From the NCBI GenBank assembly GCA_965279195.1, contig CBDIHP010000044.1, forward strand, positions 1-64,000: 64,000 nt of DNA, written 5' to 3'. The DNA is from CBDIHP01 sp965279195. GTDB taxonomy: Bacteria > Planctomycetota > Planctomycetia > Isosphaerales > Isosphaeraceae. The notes under the pieces are model-generated. The model did not search any database and was not told the origin of the DNA. It worked only from the letters and a program-made list of their open reading frames with translations. Of the stretch, positions 44,729 through 53,425 are shown piece by piece. How positions within the stretch are numbered: position 1 is the stretch's first letter; each line of letters begins with the position of its first letter. A program made the translations under genes and the position numbers.

Positions 44729-45733
44729 ATGCCGGCCACGATGTTCTACGACCAGGACGCCGACCTGGGGCTGTTGAAGGGTAAGACGATCGCCATCATC
44801 GGCTACGGCAGCCAGGGGCATGCCCAGGCCCAGAACCTCCGCGACTCCGGCCTGAACGTCGTCGTCGGCCAGCGCCCGGGCGGTGCCAACTACGACCTGG
44901 CGATCAAGGACGGCTTCAAGCCCGTCTCCGCCGCCGAGGCCGCCGAGGCCGGCGACCTGGTCAACATCCTCCTCCCCGACGAGGTCCAGGGCGCGATCTA
45001 CGCCAAGGACATCAAGCCGCACCTCAAGCCCGGCAACCTGCTGCTCTGCTCGCACGGGTTCAACATCCACTTCGGCCAGGTCATCCCGCCGGACGGCGTC
45101 GACAGCGCGCTGGTCGCCCCCAAGGGCCCCGGCCACCTCGTCCGCAGCGAGTACGTCAAGGGCGGCGGCGTCCCCTGCCTCATCGCCACGGCCGACAACT
45201 GCACCCCGCAGGGCAAGGCCCTGGCGCTGGCTTACGCCAAGGGCGTCGGCGGCACCCGCGGCGGCGTGCTCCAGACCACCTTCGCCGAGGAGACCGAGAC
45301 CGACCTGTTCGGCGAGCAGGTCGTCCTCTGCGGCGGCGTCAGCGCCCTGGTCAAGATGGGCTTCGAGACGCTGGTCGAGGCCGGCTATCAACCCGAATCG
45401 GCCTACTTCGAGTGCATGCACGAGCTGAAGCTTATCGTCGACCTGCTCTATCAGGGCGGGCTCAACTACATGCGCTACAGCATCTCGAACACCGCCGAGT
45501 TCGGCGACTACACCCGCGGGCCCCGGATCATCAACGAGCAGACCCGCGCCGAGATGCGGAAGATCCTCGACGAGATCCGCTCCGGCCAGTTCGCCCGCGA
45601 GTGGATCCTCGAGAATCAGGCCAATCAGCCGGTCTTCAAGGCCACCCGCCGCCTGGAACGCGAGCACCCGATCGAGCAGGTCGGCAAGCGGCTCCGCGGC
45701 CTGATGAGCTGGATCAACGCCAAGACGGTCTGA
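44729..45733 (+). CDS. ilvC: ketol-acid reductoisomerase, class I
   Basis: Converts acetolactate to 2,3-dihydroxyisovalerate with NAD(P)H and Mg2+. The 334-residue length is the short class I form. Landmarks: nucleotide-binding IAIIGYGSQGHAQAQNLRDSG, cofactor-specificity loop VGQRPGGANYDLA, LLLPDEVQ-type (ILLPDEVQGAIY), VAPKGPGHLVRSEYVKGGGVPCLIA, ETETDLFGEQVVLCGG (Mg ligands), ESAYFECMHELKLIVDLLYQGG and FGDYTRGPRIINE. The specificity loop lacks the two Ser/Thr that normally contact the NADPH 2'-phosphate. Start ATG 44729. Downstream spacer holds a palindromic repeat. Confidence 0.97.
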   Translation: MPATMFYDQDADLGLLKGKTIAIIGYGSQGHAQAQNLRDSGLNVVVGQRPGGANYDLAIKDGFKPVSAAEAAEAGDLVNILLPDEVQGAIYAKDIKPHLKPGNLLLCSHGFNIHFGQVIPPDGVDSALVAPKGPGHLVRSEYVKGGGVPCLIATADNCTPQGKALALAYAKGVGGTRGGVLQTTFAEETETDLFGEQVVLCGGVSALVKMGFETLVEAGYQPESAYFECMHELKLIVDLLYQGGLNYMRYSISNTAEFGDYTRGPRIINEQTRAEMRKILDEIRSGQFAREWILENQANQPVFKATRRLEREHPIEQVGKRLRGLMSWINAKTV

Positions 45734-45762
45734 TCTTGCCGGGGGTATTCCCGCCGCGTTGA

Positions 45763-45895
45763 GTGCGGAAGCTTGCTTCCGCCCTCGCCCGGCGGGAGCT
45801 CTCTCCCGAGAATCCGCGGCTGGTCGCACGGGAACCCTTCGTTCTCGCACGCGGAGCGAGCTCCGCGACAACAGAGCGGAAGCGAGCTTCCGCAC
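45763..45895. repeat. palindromic repeat cluster after ilvC
   Basis: GTGCGGAAGCTTGCTTCCGC (45763-45782) and GCGGAAGCGAGCTTCCGCAC (45876-45895) are each palindromic and pair with each other with one mismatch; a third palindrome GCGGAGCGAGCTCCGC lies at 45851-45866. It ends 21 bases before the ferredoxin start. A related GTGCGGGAGCG/CGCTCCCGCAC pair occurs at 55644-55720. Confidence 0.75.
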
Positions 45896-45916
45896 TCCAT
45901 GTCCTGCGAGACGCGC

Positions 45917-46147
45917 ATGGCTGACTCGACCCGCAAGGTCCCCGACAACGTCGCCGGTCGCTTCTATGTCGATGAGACCTGCATCGACTGCGACCTCTGC
46001 CGCGAGACCGCGCCGGGGAATTTCGCCCGGCAGGATCGCGACGGCTACAGCTTCGTGAAAACCCAGCCGGCCGACCCCGCCGAGGTCGCCGCATGCCTGG
46101 CTGCGCTCGAGGAATGCCCCGTCGAGGCCATCGGCAACGACGGTTGA
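45917..46147 (+). CDS. single-cluster ferredoxin
   Basis: A 76-residue ferredoxin from ATG 45917 (MADSTRKVPD). Residues TCIDCDLCRET supply Cys22, Cys25 and Cys28; EECPVEAI supplies Cys67 before Pro, giving the C-x2-C-x2-C...C-P set for one [4Fe-4S] cluster. Cys60 is extra. Sequence such as RFYVDETCIDCDLC is typical of planctomycete and cyanobacterial-type small ferredoxins. It is 22 bases upstream of a Rieske oxygenase gene, so it is likely its electron donor (inference). Confidence 0.9.
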   Translation: MADSTRKVPDNVAGRFYVDETCIDCDLCRETAPGNFARQDRDGYSFVKTQPADPAEVAACLAALEECPVEAIGNDG

Positions 46148-46169
46148 ATCCCATCCGGGGAGCCCCCTC

Positions 46170-47288
46170 ATGGCCGTCTACGAACGCCCCGACCTGCCCG
46201 AAGACGCGCTGACCCTCCCCGCCCGTTACTACATCGAGCCGGACTACTTCCGGCGCGAGCGTGAGCACTTCTTCGGGCATTCCTGGGTCTTCGTCGGCCA
46301 CGCGTCCGACATCCCCAACCCCGGCGATTACGTCCTCCGCGAGGTCATCGACGAGAGCCTGATCGTCTGCCGAGACGACGACGGCGAGGTCCGGGCGTTC
46401 TACAACGTCTGCCGCCACCGGGGCACCCGCATCTGCGAATCCGACGAGGGGCACGTCTCCAGCCGGTTCGTCTGCCCCTATCACGCCTGGACGTTCGACC
46501 TCAAAGGGCGGCTCACCGGCGCGCCCCACATGACCGAGGGGACCAACTTTCGCAAGGAAGATTACCCCCTGAACCCCGTCCACGTCGGCGTCTGGGACGG
46601 CCTGATCTTCGTCAACCTCTCCTCCGCCTGCGAGCCCCTGGAGGCCCAACTCGCCGACCTCCCCGAGCGGTTCCGCCCCTGGCGGATCGCCGAATTGAAG
46701 CGAGGGACGCGGATCGAGTACGACGTCGCGGCCAACTGGAAGCTGATCATCCAGAACTACTCCGAGTGCCTCCACTGCCCGGTGATTCACCCCGCGCTCC
46801 AGAAGCTGACGCACTACCTCAGCGGCCTGAACGTCCCGCCCACCCGCACCTATCTCGGCGGCAGCATGGACCTGCGGGACGGCATCCAGACCCTGTCGCT
46901 CGACGGTTCCAGCCGGATGAAGACCCTGCCGGGCCTGACCGGCGACGACCGCCGCCGGGCCCATTTCTATGCGATCCTGCCGAACCTGCTCCTGAGCCCG
47001 CACCCGGATTACGTCCTGACGCATGCGTTGTGGCCGATCTCGGAGGGCCGGACGCGGATCGTCTTCGACTTCCTGTTCCACCCGCTCGAACTGGCCAAGC
47101 CCGACTTCGACCCCTCGGACATCGTCGCCTTCTGGGACCTGACCAACCGCCAGGACTGGCACGTCTCGGAGCTGACTCAGCAGGGGATGCGGTCGCGGTC
47201 CTACACCCCGGGCCCCTATTCGAGCCGGGAAGATTTCCTCTACGCTTTCGACCGGATCGTGCTCGACGCCGAGTCCCGGACGCCCTGA
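46170..47288 (+). CDS. Rieske non-haem iron oxygenase, alpha subunit
   Basis: A 372-residue aromatic-ring-hydroxylating-type oxygenase. The Rieske [2Fe-2S] site is CRHRG (Cys81, His83) and CPYHAW (Cys102, His105). The mononuclear iron site is in NYSECLHCPVIHP (His202, His207). No beta-subunit gene is adjacent, so it is probably an alpha-only homotrimer like the glycine-betaine, carnitine or phthalate-type enzymes; substrate undetermined. It follows the ferredoxin gene by 22 bases; no reductase gene is next to it. Start ATG 46170. Confidence 0.9.
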   Translation: MAVYERPDLPEDALTLPARYYIEPDYFRREREHFFGHSWVFVGHASDIPNPGDYVLREVIDESLIVCRDDDGEVRAFYNVCRHRGTRICESDEGHVSSRFVCPYHAWTFDLKGRLTGAPHMTEGTNFRKEDYPLNPVHVGVWDGLIFVNLSSACEPLEAQLADLPERFRPWRIAELKRGTRIEYDVAANWKLIIQNYSECLHCPVIHPALQKLTHYLSGLNVPPTRTYLGGSMDLRDGIQTLSLDGSSRMKTLPGLTGDDRRRAHFYAILPNLLLSPHPDYVLTHALWPISEGRTRIVFDFLFHPLELAKPDFDPSDIVAFWDLTNRQDWHVSELTQQGMRSRSYTPGPYSSREDFLYAFDRIVLDAESRTP

Positions 47289-47419
47289 TCGGTCGCGGCT
47301 TTGTGGGGTGACCCTTGGTCAGAGTGACGCCCCGGCGGCATAATGACCGCAGAGGGGGGTGAGGCCGACCGGGCCCGCCCCGGGTCATCGGTCCGCACGC
47401 CAAGCCGGGAGGCCGGGAC

Positions 47420-48826
47420 ATGCCGCGATCGTACCGGCTGGGCACCGCGCTCCTGGGCCTCTGCGGCTTCGCGCTCACGGCCCTGATGCTCTATGCCATC
47501 GGCTTCCCCGGCGACGGCGCCTGGTCCTCCTCCGCGAGGGCGGTCGACGCCGAGGTCGACGTCTTCTTCCCCGACCTCGAAGACTGGCGACTCTTCCGGA
47601 GCGCCGCCCACGCGTGCGTCGGCCGCAAGCTCGCGACCCTCGAAGACGAGAACGACGAGTCGATCACGCTCCGGACGATCAAGCATCAGCGGCGGGTCCG
47701 GATCCGATACCGGAACGTCCGGGGCCACCTGGAGACGCGGAATGAGGTCCGGCGCCTGTTCGACGAGTCGCCGCATCCGGTGGCGGTGGTCGGTTCGGTC
47801 AGCAGCGTGCTCACGGTCGCTCTGGCCGAGACCTTGAACGAACTGTTCCCCGACCGCAAGGCCGGCGGGCCCGCGCTCCTGATCCCCTGGGCCTCGGCCG
47901 TGCAGGCCAAGAGGCCCGGCAAGAAGTCCCCGACGGCCGTCCCTTTGCTCGACCTCTACCACGACCGCTCGTTCCGCTACTGCTCGAACGACCAGCGGCA
48001 CGCCGACCTCGTCGTCGATGCGTTGCAATCCCTCGACCCCGAGGCGACGCCCGCGCAGGTCCACTTCGTGGTCGACCCCCGCGACCCCTACTCGGTGGAC
48101 CTGGCGGATTGCTTCCAGCGCTCGATCCGAGGCTTCGCGCCCCAGGCTTCGATCACCGTCCGGCCGGACGTGGTCGGCGAGCCCAGCCTGTCTCTCCGAC
48201 AGGTCCAGAACGCCATCCCCAATGACGCCGAGCAGCGGCTGGCCGACCAGATCAATCAGTTGCTCCGCGACATCCCCGAGAGCAAGTCCTGCTGGGTCGT
48301 CCTGCCCTTGCTGGCGGACCCGGCCCGGCAGATGCTGACCGCGATGCGGCGGGTGGTCCCCGGCCCGCCCTTGCCGGGCGAGGGGGAGGGGCGGTTGCGG
48401 GTCATCTGCGGCGACGGCATCGGCATCGAAGTCCTGGAGCAGTTGAAGACCGGTTCCGGCTTCCCGATCTGGAGCATCTCCTCGGATGTCGCCCCTCCGC
48501 CCGACTACAAGGTGGACCTCGACACCCAGATCCTCGCCGAGATCGTGGCGTCATTGCTGGCGACCCTCGACCGCCCGACGGACCAGCGACTGACCGGGGC
48601 GCTCGTGGCCGAGTCGCTCCGGAGGCTCAAGCTGGAACCGGGGGATCCTTATGCGTTCGGCCGGCCCCTGTCGTTCGCCGACAACGGCGAGCGGACCGAC
48701 GACGGTGACGGCCAGGTCCACGCGCTGCGGATCGACCCCGCGCGGGTGATCACCTACGTCAAGTCGGGCGACGACTGGGCCCCGGCCGGCAAGCCGGTGG
48801 CCGCCCAGGGCGGGCCCAGGCCATGA
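47420..48826 (+). CDS. membrane-anchored periplasmic-binding-protein-like protein
   Basis: A 468-residue protein with an N-terminal membrane anchor (GTALLGLCGFALTALMLYAIGF) and a long periplasmic part. Segments such as HPVAVVGSVSSVLTVALAETLNELFP, PTAVPLLDLYHDRSFRYCSND, QVHFVVDPRDPYSVDLADCFQRSI and CWVVLPLLADPARQMLTAMRRV are arranged like a type I (LivJ-type) periplasmic binding fold. Its last four bases overlap the start of a histidine kinase gene (ATGA), so the two are co-translated. I infer that it is a ligand sensor for that kinase; ligand unknown. No ABC transporter is nearby. Confidence 0.65.
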   Translation: MPRSYRLGTALLGLCGFALTALMLYAIGFPGDGAWSSSARAVDAEVDVFFPDLEDWRLFRSAAHACVGRKLATLEDENDESITLRTIKHQRRVRIRYRNVRGHLETRNEVRRLFDESPHPVAVVGSVSSVLTVALAETLNELFPDRKAGGPALLIPWASAVQAKRPGKKSPTAVPLLDLYHDRSFRYCSNDQRHADLVVDALQSLDPEATPAQVHFVVDPRDPYSVDLADCFQRSIRGFAPQASITVRPDVVGEPSLSLRQVQNAIPNDAEQRLADQINQLLRDIPESKSCWVVLPLLADPARQMLTAMRRVVPGPPLPGEGEGRLRVICGDGIGIEVLEQLKTGSGFPIWSISSDVAPPPDYKVDLDTQILAEIVASLLATLDRPTDQRLTGALVAESLRRLKLEPGDPYAFGRPLSFADNGERTDDGDGQVHALRIDPARVITYVKSGDDWAPAGKPVAAQGGPRP

Positions 48827-50340
48827 GCCGACCGGGCAGGGGCCTCGACCCGATCCGCCGCCTGCACACAGTCCTGGGCGCACCGGGATTGATCATTGGC
48901 CTGCTTTCGCTGACCTCGTTCGTCTTCGGCCTGGTGATGATCCTCCGCGAGTACGACCGCCCCCGGCGGGTCTCGCAGGACGCCCTGACCCGGGTCGTCG
49001 GCCACTGGCTCCGGGCCAAGAATTACCTCGGCTACACCCTGATCGACTACGCCGACCAGTGGCGATCCGCCCCGCCGAACGAGCGGACGTCGATGGCCGT
49101 CCTGATCAACATCGCCGTCAAGGAGCTTGGCGAGGACCTGAACCACTACGGCACCCAGTTCCCCCTGCTGCGGGTCATCTCGCTCGACCTCCGCCAGAAT
49201 TCCGGCCCATCCATCGCCCACTGGCGCGCGGCCCCCGAGCCGGGGGATGCGTTCGACGACGGCCTCACGATCCCCGTCACCGACCTCGACGGCGACGCGA
49301 CCACGGCCGATGGCCTGGTCCTCCACGTGGGATACCGGATCGTCCGCGAGGTCGAAGCGGCCGTCGAGAGCGTCGAGACGTCGTATCACCGCCTGCTCAT
49401 GGCCATCCTCGGGCTGTCCGGCTACTCGCTCCTCAGCCTGGCCTACATGGCGATCCACGCCCGGACCCTCCGCGACCGCGCGGTCAGGGAGGCCGCCAGC
49501 GAGGCGACCCTCGACCTCGCCGACCGCACCTGCCACGAACTCGGCAACGTCGCCTTCGTGGTCGCCAACGAGCGCCGGAACCTGGCCAATCACATCGAAC
49601 TCCTCGAACGCTTCGTCGAGGAGGAGCGCGACGCCATCGCCGTCGCCGCCCGACGCGCGGGGCTCGATCCGGCCGTCGCCTCGCGACTGGAGCACGCCCT
49701 GAGGCGCGAGTACGGCGACCGGGGCATCGACCCCGACCTCGAAGTCCGGGGCAGCGTCGAGATGGCCCGCTCGGTCTGCCGCCAGATCGCAACCTGCTCG
49801 GACTACATCGCCCTGACCATCCGCGAGCTGGACGGCTACCTCAAGCAGACCAGCCTCCCGGTCGAGCTGGCCTCGGTCGACCTCGCACACTGCCTCCGCG
49901 ACGCCATCACCCTGCTGGCTCCCCGGCTCGATGCGCTGGGCGTCCGGCTCGACCTTCCGCCGGCCGACTCCGAGGCCATCCACGTCCGGGCCGATCGACG
50001 GCTGCTGATGCACGCGCTCGTGAACCTGATCAAGAACGCCGTCGAGGCCGCCTCAGGATCGGCCCCGGTCCCGGTCGTGGAGGTCCGGATCGCCGCGCAC
50101 GGGCACCACGGCCGGATCGTGATCCGCGACAACGGCCCGGGGATCCCCGAGGCCCTCAAGCCCCACCTGTTCGAGCCCGGCATCTCCACCAAGGGGGCCG
50201 CCCGGGGCAAGGGACTGGCCATCGTCCGGGAGTCCGTCGAGGCCCAGCACGGTTCGATCCGGTTCACATCCTCGCCCGACGACGGCACCGCCTTCGAGGT
50301 CGATCTCCCCCTCTCCGGGCACGATCCGGCCCATTCCTGA
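48823..50340 (+). CDS. membrane sensor histidine kinase
   Basis: A 505-residue kinase. TM1 (GLIIGLLSLTSFVFGLVMIL) and TM2 (LLMAILGLSGYSLLSLAYMAI) flank a periplasmic sensor domain of about 150 residues (45-195). A long helical region carries the H-box RTCHELGNVAF, then HATPase boxes: N-box LVNLIKNAVEAAS, G1 DNGPGIPEALKPHLFEPG, and G2 GKGLAIVRESVEAQHGSI. The gene overlaps the upstream binding-protein gene by 4 bases (ATGA), which suggests a two-protein sensor. No response regulator directly follows. Confidence 0.9.
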   Translation: MSRPGRGLDPIRRLHTVLGAPGLIIGLLSLTSFVFGLVMILREYDRPRRVSQDALTRVVGHWLRAKNYLGYTLIDYADQWRSAPPNERTSMAVLINIAVKELGEDLNHYGTQFPLLRVISLDLRQNSGPSIAHWRAAPEPGDAFDDGLTIPVTDLDGDATTADGLVLHVGYRIVREVEAAVESVETSYHRLLMAILGLSGYSLLSLAYMAIHARTLRDRAVREAASEATLDLADRTCHELGNVAFVVANERRNLANHIELLERFVEEERDAIAVAARRAGLDPAVASRLEHALRREYGDRGIDPDLEVRGSVEMARSVCRQIATCSDYIALTIRELDGYLKQTSLPVELASVDLAHCLRDAITLLAPRLDALGVRLDLPPADSEAIHVRADRRLLMHALVNLIKNAVEAASGSAPVPVVEVRIAAHGHHGRIVIRDNGPGIPEALKPHLFEPGISTKGAARGKGLAIVRESVEAQHGSIRFTSSPDDGTAFEVDLPLSGHDPAHS

Positions 50341-50356
50341 TTTGATGGAACAAAGC

Positions 50357-50411
50357 CAATTCGGCCGCAAACCTTATGTTGCTTGCGGGTTGCGAAAAAT
50401 CGGCCGAATTG
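50357..50411. repeat. 11-base inverted repeat after the kinase gene
   Basis: CAATTCGGCCG (50357-50367) and CGGCCGAATTG (50401-50411), loop 33 bases, in an AT-richer spacer. Possibly a terminator element for the kinase operon. Confidence 0.5.
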
Positions 50412-50517
50412 CATCCATTCATTTTGTCTGTAGCATGAGAAAACAAAACGGCTTGAAGTCCAAGGCATGAGTGGTGGAATCCGGACTCTCCGGCCCCATC
50501 TCGGAGGCTAACGATCA

Positions 50518-50548
50518 CGAGGCGGTCGCCTTGGTTGCGACCGCCTCG
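50518..50548. terminator. hairpin terminator next to the PEP-CTERM gene
   Basis: CGAGGCGGTCGC (50518-50529) pairs perfectly with GCGACCGCCTCG (50537-50548), 7-base loop. It lies 40 bases beyond the stop of the minus-strand PEP-CTERM gene and also downstream of the convergent kinase gene; no T-run. Confidence 0.6.
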
Positions 50549-50587
50549 CGGTTAGAAACCTCGGGCGTGACGGATGGGAATGCGGTT

Positions 50588-51340
50588 TCACGCGGCGTTG
50601 CGACGCCGGCGGATCGCCATGCCCAAGGGCGCGACGATCCCGAAGGCGAGGGCACCGAGGGTGGCGGGCTCGGGGACGGCGTTGGCGGCGATGGTGACGG
50701 TGCCAAGACGGCCGTCGCCGTAGCTGGCGCCGCCGGCGACGCTGTAGCCGAACGACTGGCTCAGGCGGAGTTGGACGGCGGTCGTGGCCTTCGGGAAGCC
50801 CATGTCCAGCGGGTCGGTCGTGAAGAAGGTGATCGGGACCGCGAACTCGATCACGCTGGGAGTCGAGGCCGTGCCGGCGGTCAGGGCATAGTAAATGTCG
50901 TTCGTGCCCTGGGTATAGGGGAACGACCCGGCGACCCCCGGGATGAACGCGACCTGATTGGTCACCTCGAATCCGACGTCCGAACCGGGGCTGGTGGTGG
51001 GGTTGGTGTCGAAGTAGAGGTTCGCGAAGTTCAGCCCGCCGTTGTAGTTGGTGGTCGTCTGGAGGCCGACGTAGACGTACGAGCTATCGGCACGGGTGTA
51101 GATGTTGTAGCCGACTTCGCTGTTCTCGTTGGTCGGCGAGCCGAAGTTGCTGGTCGGGGCCGCCGGGTTGAAGTTCACCGTCACCACGTTGGCACCGTTC
51201 CACTCCGCGCCGATCGTGCCGTCGACGCCGAGCGGGCCGGCGTGGGCCGCGCCGGCGGCGACGAGGCCGGCGAGGAGCGCGAATGCCGTCGCGAGGGGGC
51301 GGATGCGGAGAGGGGACGAGAGGGTTCGCTGCGTCATCAT
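50588..51340 (-). CDS. PEP-CTERM sorted secreted protein
   Basis: A 250-residue surface protein from ATG 51340 with GAGGA 8 bases upstream. The signal peptide (LATAFALLAGLVAAGAAHA) is followed by a beta-rich domain (DGTIGAEWNGANVVTVNFN, SSYVYVGLQTTTNYNGGLNFANLYFDTN, DIYYALTAGTASTPSVIEFAVPITFF) resembling CBM9-like domains. The C-terminus is a canonical PEP-CTERM signal: VPEPATLGALAFGIVAP then a helix and RRRRNAA. Such proteins are processed by an exosortase, which must be encoded elsewhere. Function of the mature domain unknown. Confidence 0.88.
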   Translation of the reverse strand: MMTQRTLSSPLRIRPLATAFALLAGLVAAGAAHAGPLGVDGTIGAEWNGANVVTVNFNPAAPTSNFGSPTNENSEVGYNIYTRADSSYVYVGLQTTTNYNGGLNFANLYFDTNPTTSPGSDVGFEVTNQVAFIPGVAGSFPYTQGTNDIYYALTAGTASTPSVIEFAVPITFFTTDPLDMGFPKATTAVQLRLSQSFGYSVAGGASYGDGRLGTVTIAANAVPEPATLGALAFGIVAPLGMAIRRRRNAA

Positions 51341-51934
51341 GTGGACATTCCTCGGGCGAAAAATGGGAGGGAAACCGCCGGCGCGGCGCATGACGGGTCC
51401 GGTCCGGGGGGCCGGATGTCGCACGCGTACCGGTCGGATCCGACGCGGGGGGGACGCGTCGCAGCGGCGGGCTTCGGGGCCAGCTCGCGGGGGGGGACCT
51501 CGTCAGCCCCGGCCGGGACATCCGGCCGGGTTCGCACGAATGTGTGCGTGTGTCACGACATGAATGAAATTCAATGCGTGGGGCGGTGTCAACCTTTGTT
51601 GCCTGTCTTGGTCGGGATTTGGACGACCATGTCAATTTTTGATTGGAGATCGAAGGGTTTTTGATCGGAATGTTCTGTTTCGGAAACATTCTTGAGTGTT
51701 TGGTTGTTTGGTCTGCGGGGAATCTATGCGGGAATTCGTGCATGACCATTGTCTATGGTGTTCATGGGAGGGGGGAGGCCCGCCCGATCGGGGCCGGGAT
51801 CGAGGCGGGTAAGGCGTATCGGCGACGAGGCATCCCCCGGAACTCCTCGAATGGAACCGGACTTGCGTCGCATGGGGTCGGTCGGGGACAATGAATCCCA
51901 TCCAATCTTGCACGAGAACGCCGGAGGGTCGTCC
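51341..51934. other. long divergent regulatory region, AT-rich in part
   Basis: 594 bases between divergent genes. 51555-51725 is much more AT-rich than the genome around it, with a perfect palindrome TGTTTCGGAAACA at 51676-51688 inside a wider pair GAATGTT/AACATTC (51668-51674, 51685-51691). This is a good candidate operator with promoters on both sides. No supported gene. Confidence 0.5.
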
Positions 51935-53416
51935 ATGACGTGGCGGGGTGCGGAGCGGTTCGGCCGGCTGGGGATGATGCTGGGCCTGGCGGGCGCCCTG
52001 GTGGCGGCGAGCCTGTGGGACGCCGCGCGGGTTTCGGCCTCGGCCGAGCCGGGGTTCTTCCAGAAGGCCGGCAAGAAGAAGACCAAGCCGGGGAAGAAGG
52101 CGAAGGCCGAGGAGCCCAAGCCCGAGACGAAGCCCGACACGGCACCGGCGGGCGGCACCGGCGGCCTGAGCTTCTCCAAGGACATCGCGCCGATCCTGGT
52201 CGCCAACTGCGTCGGCTGCCACGGCACCGGCGGCAACAATCGAAGCCAGCTCAATCAGTCCACGTTCACGGGGCTGATGAAGGGGGGCAAGAGCGGCAAG
52301 GCGATCGAGCCGGGCAACCCCGACGAGAGCCTGCTCGTCCAGCGGGTGAAGGGCGAAGGCGGCCCCAAGATGCCGCCCGGCGGCCAGCGGAACCTGTCCG
52401 AAGAGGCCATCGGCAAGCTCGAAACCTGGATCCGATCCGGCGCGAGGCTCGACGCCGGGATCAACCCCGAGGATCCCCTCTCCAAGTATGCCTCCACCCC
52501 CGAGGACCTGCGCCGGGCGTCGCTGGCCAAGCTGTCGGCCGCCGAGCGCGACAAGCTGGCCGAGGCCGCCGGCCTGGAGCGTTGGAAGAAGGGGGACCCG
52601 AAGAGCACGCCGACCATCACCCCCGGCACCCACTTCCTCCTGTTCGGGAACCTGCCCAAGGCCCGCGCGTCGAACACGTTGAAGGCCCTGGAAAATCAGT
52701 ACGGCACGATCAACCGGCTGCTCACCACGAGCGCCGGCGCCCCGCTGGGGGGGCCGGAGAAGATCAGCATCTATGCGTTCAAGGACCTGAACAGCTACGT
52801 CGAGTTCGTCCGAGGGGTGGAGAACCAGGACGTCGAGCCGGGCGAGGCCGGCCGGGCCCGCCTGAACGTCGAGTCCCCCTATGTCGCGCTCCACGACCCG
52901 CTCGCCTGGGGCGAGGAGGCGGCGACGCCCAAGAAGGCCACGCGGTCGAAGAAGTCGGGTCCCGACGACGCGCCTTCCGGCCCCGATCGGACGTTCGCCG
53001 GCGTCGTGACCGAGCAACTGACGATCGCCGCCGCGAACCGTGCCGGCAAGCCCCCACGCTGGGTGTCGCTCGGCCTGGGGGCCTTCCTGGCGTCCCGGGT
53101 CGAGCCAAGGAGCCCGTACTACCGGAAGATCCGGGCCGAGGCGGGCAGGCAGTACCAGCTCGGCTGGCAGTCGAAGGCCAATGAGGCGCTCGGGGGCGAA
53201 GGCGCGGCGGACGCGACCCGGGCCGTCGGGTTCGCCATCTTCGAGTGGACGGCCGCGAGCGACGCGCAGGCGGTCGGCACGATCGCCTGCCAGATGGCCG
53301 AGGGCGGCCAGGGCAAGCTCGACGACGTGATCCGCGACGTCCTCGGCGGCAACCGCGTGCAGTTCCTCGAAGGCTCGGGCGAGTGGGTCCAGGGCCAGTA
53401 CGGACGTCTCCGGTAA
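51935..53416 (+). CDS. secreted c-type cytochrome (PSCyt1-like)
   Basis: A 493-residue exported protein from ATG 51935 (GGAGGG upstream). An N-terminal hydrophobic segment, a Lys/Pro-rich linker, and then a planctomycete cytochrome c domain: FSKDIAPILVANCVGCHGTGG (Cys92, Cys95, His96) and KMPPGG (distal Met), ending near ETWIRSGA. The remaining 300 residues form an uncharacterised domain (THFLLFGNLPKARASNTLKALENQYGTINRL, VTEQLTIAAANRAGKPPRWVSLGLGAFLASRVEP) that resembles planctomycete peptidase-like or DUF domains without recognisable catalytic motif. Probably a periplasmic or surface redox protein. Confidence 0.85.
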   Translation: MTWRGAERFGRLGMMLGLAGALVAASLWDAARVSASAEPGFFQKAGKKKTKPGKKAKAEEPKPETKPDTAPAGGTGGLSFSKDIAPILVANCVGCHGTGGNNRSQLNQSTFTGLMKGGKSGKAIEPGNPDESLLVQRVKGEGGPKMPPGGQRNLSEEAIGKLETWIRSGARLDAGINPEDPLSKYASTPEDLRRASLAKLSAAERDKLAEAAGLERWKKGDPKSTPTITPGTHFLLFGNLPKARASNTLKALENQYGTINRLLTTSAGAPLGGPEKISIYAFKDLNSYVEFVRGVENQDVEPGEAGRARLNVESPYVALHDPLAWGEEAATPKKATRSKKSGPDDAPSGPDRTFAGVVTEQLTIAAANRAGKPPRWVSLGLGAFLASRVEPRSPYYRKIRAEAGRQYQLGWQSKANEALGGEGAADATRAVGFAIFEWTAASDAQAVGTIACQMAEGGQGKLDDVIRDVLGGNRVQFLEGSGEWVQGQYGRLR

Positions 53417-53425
53417 GGTAGGACC

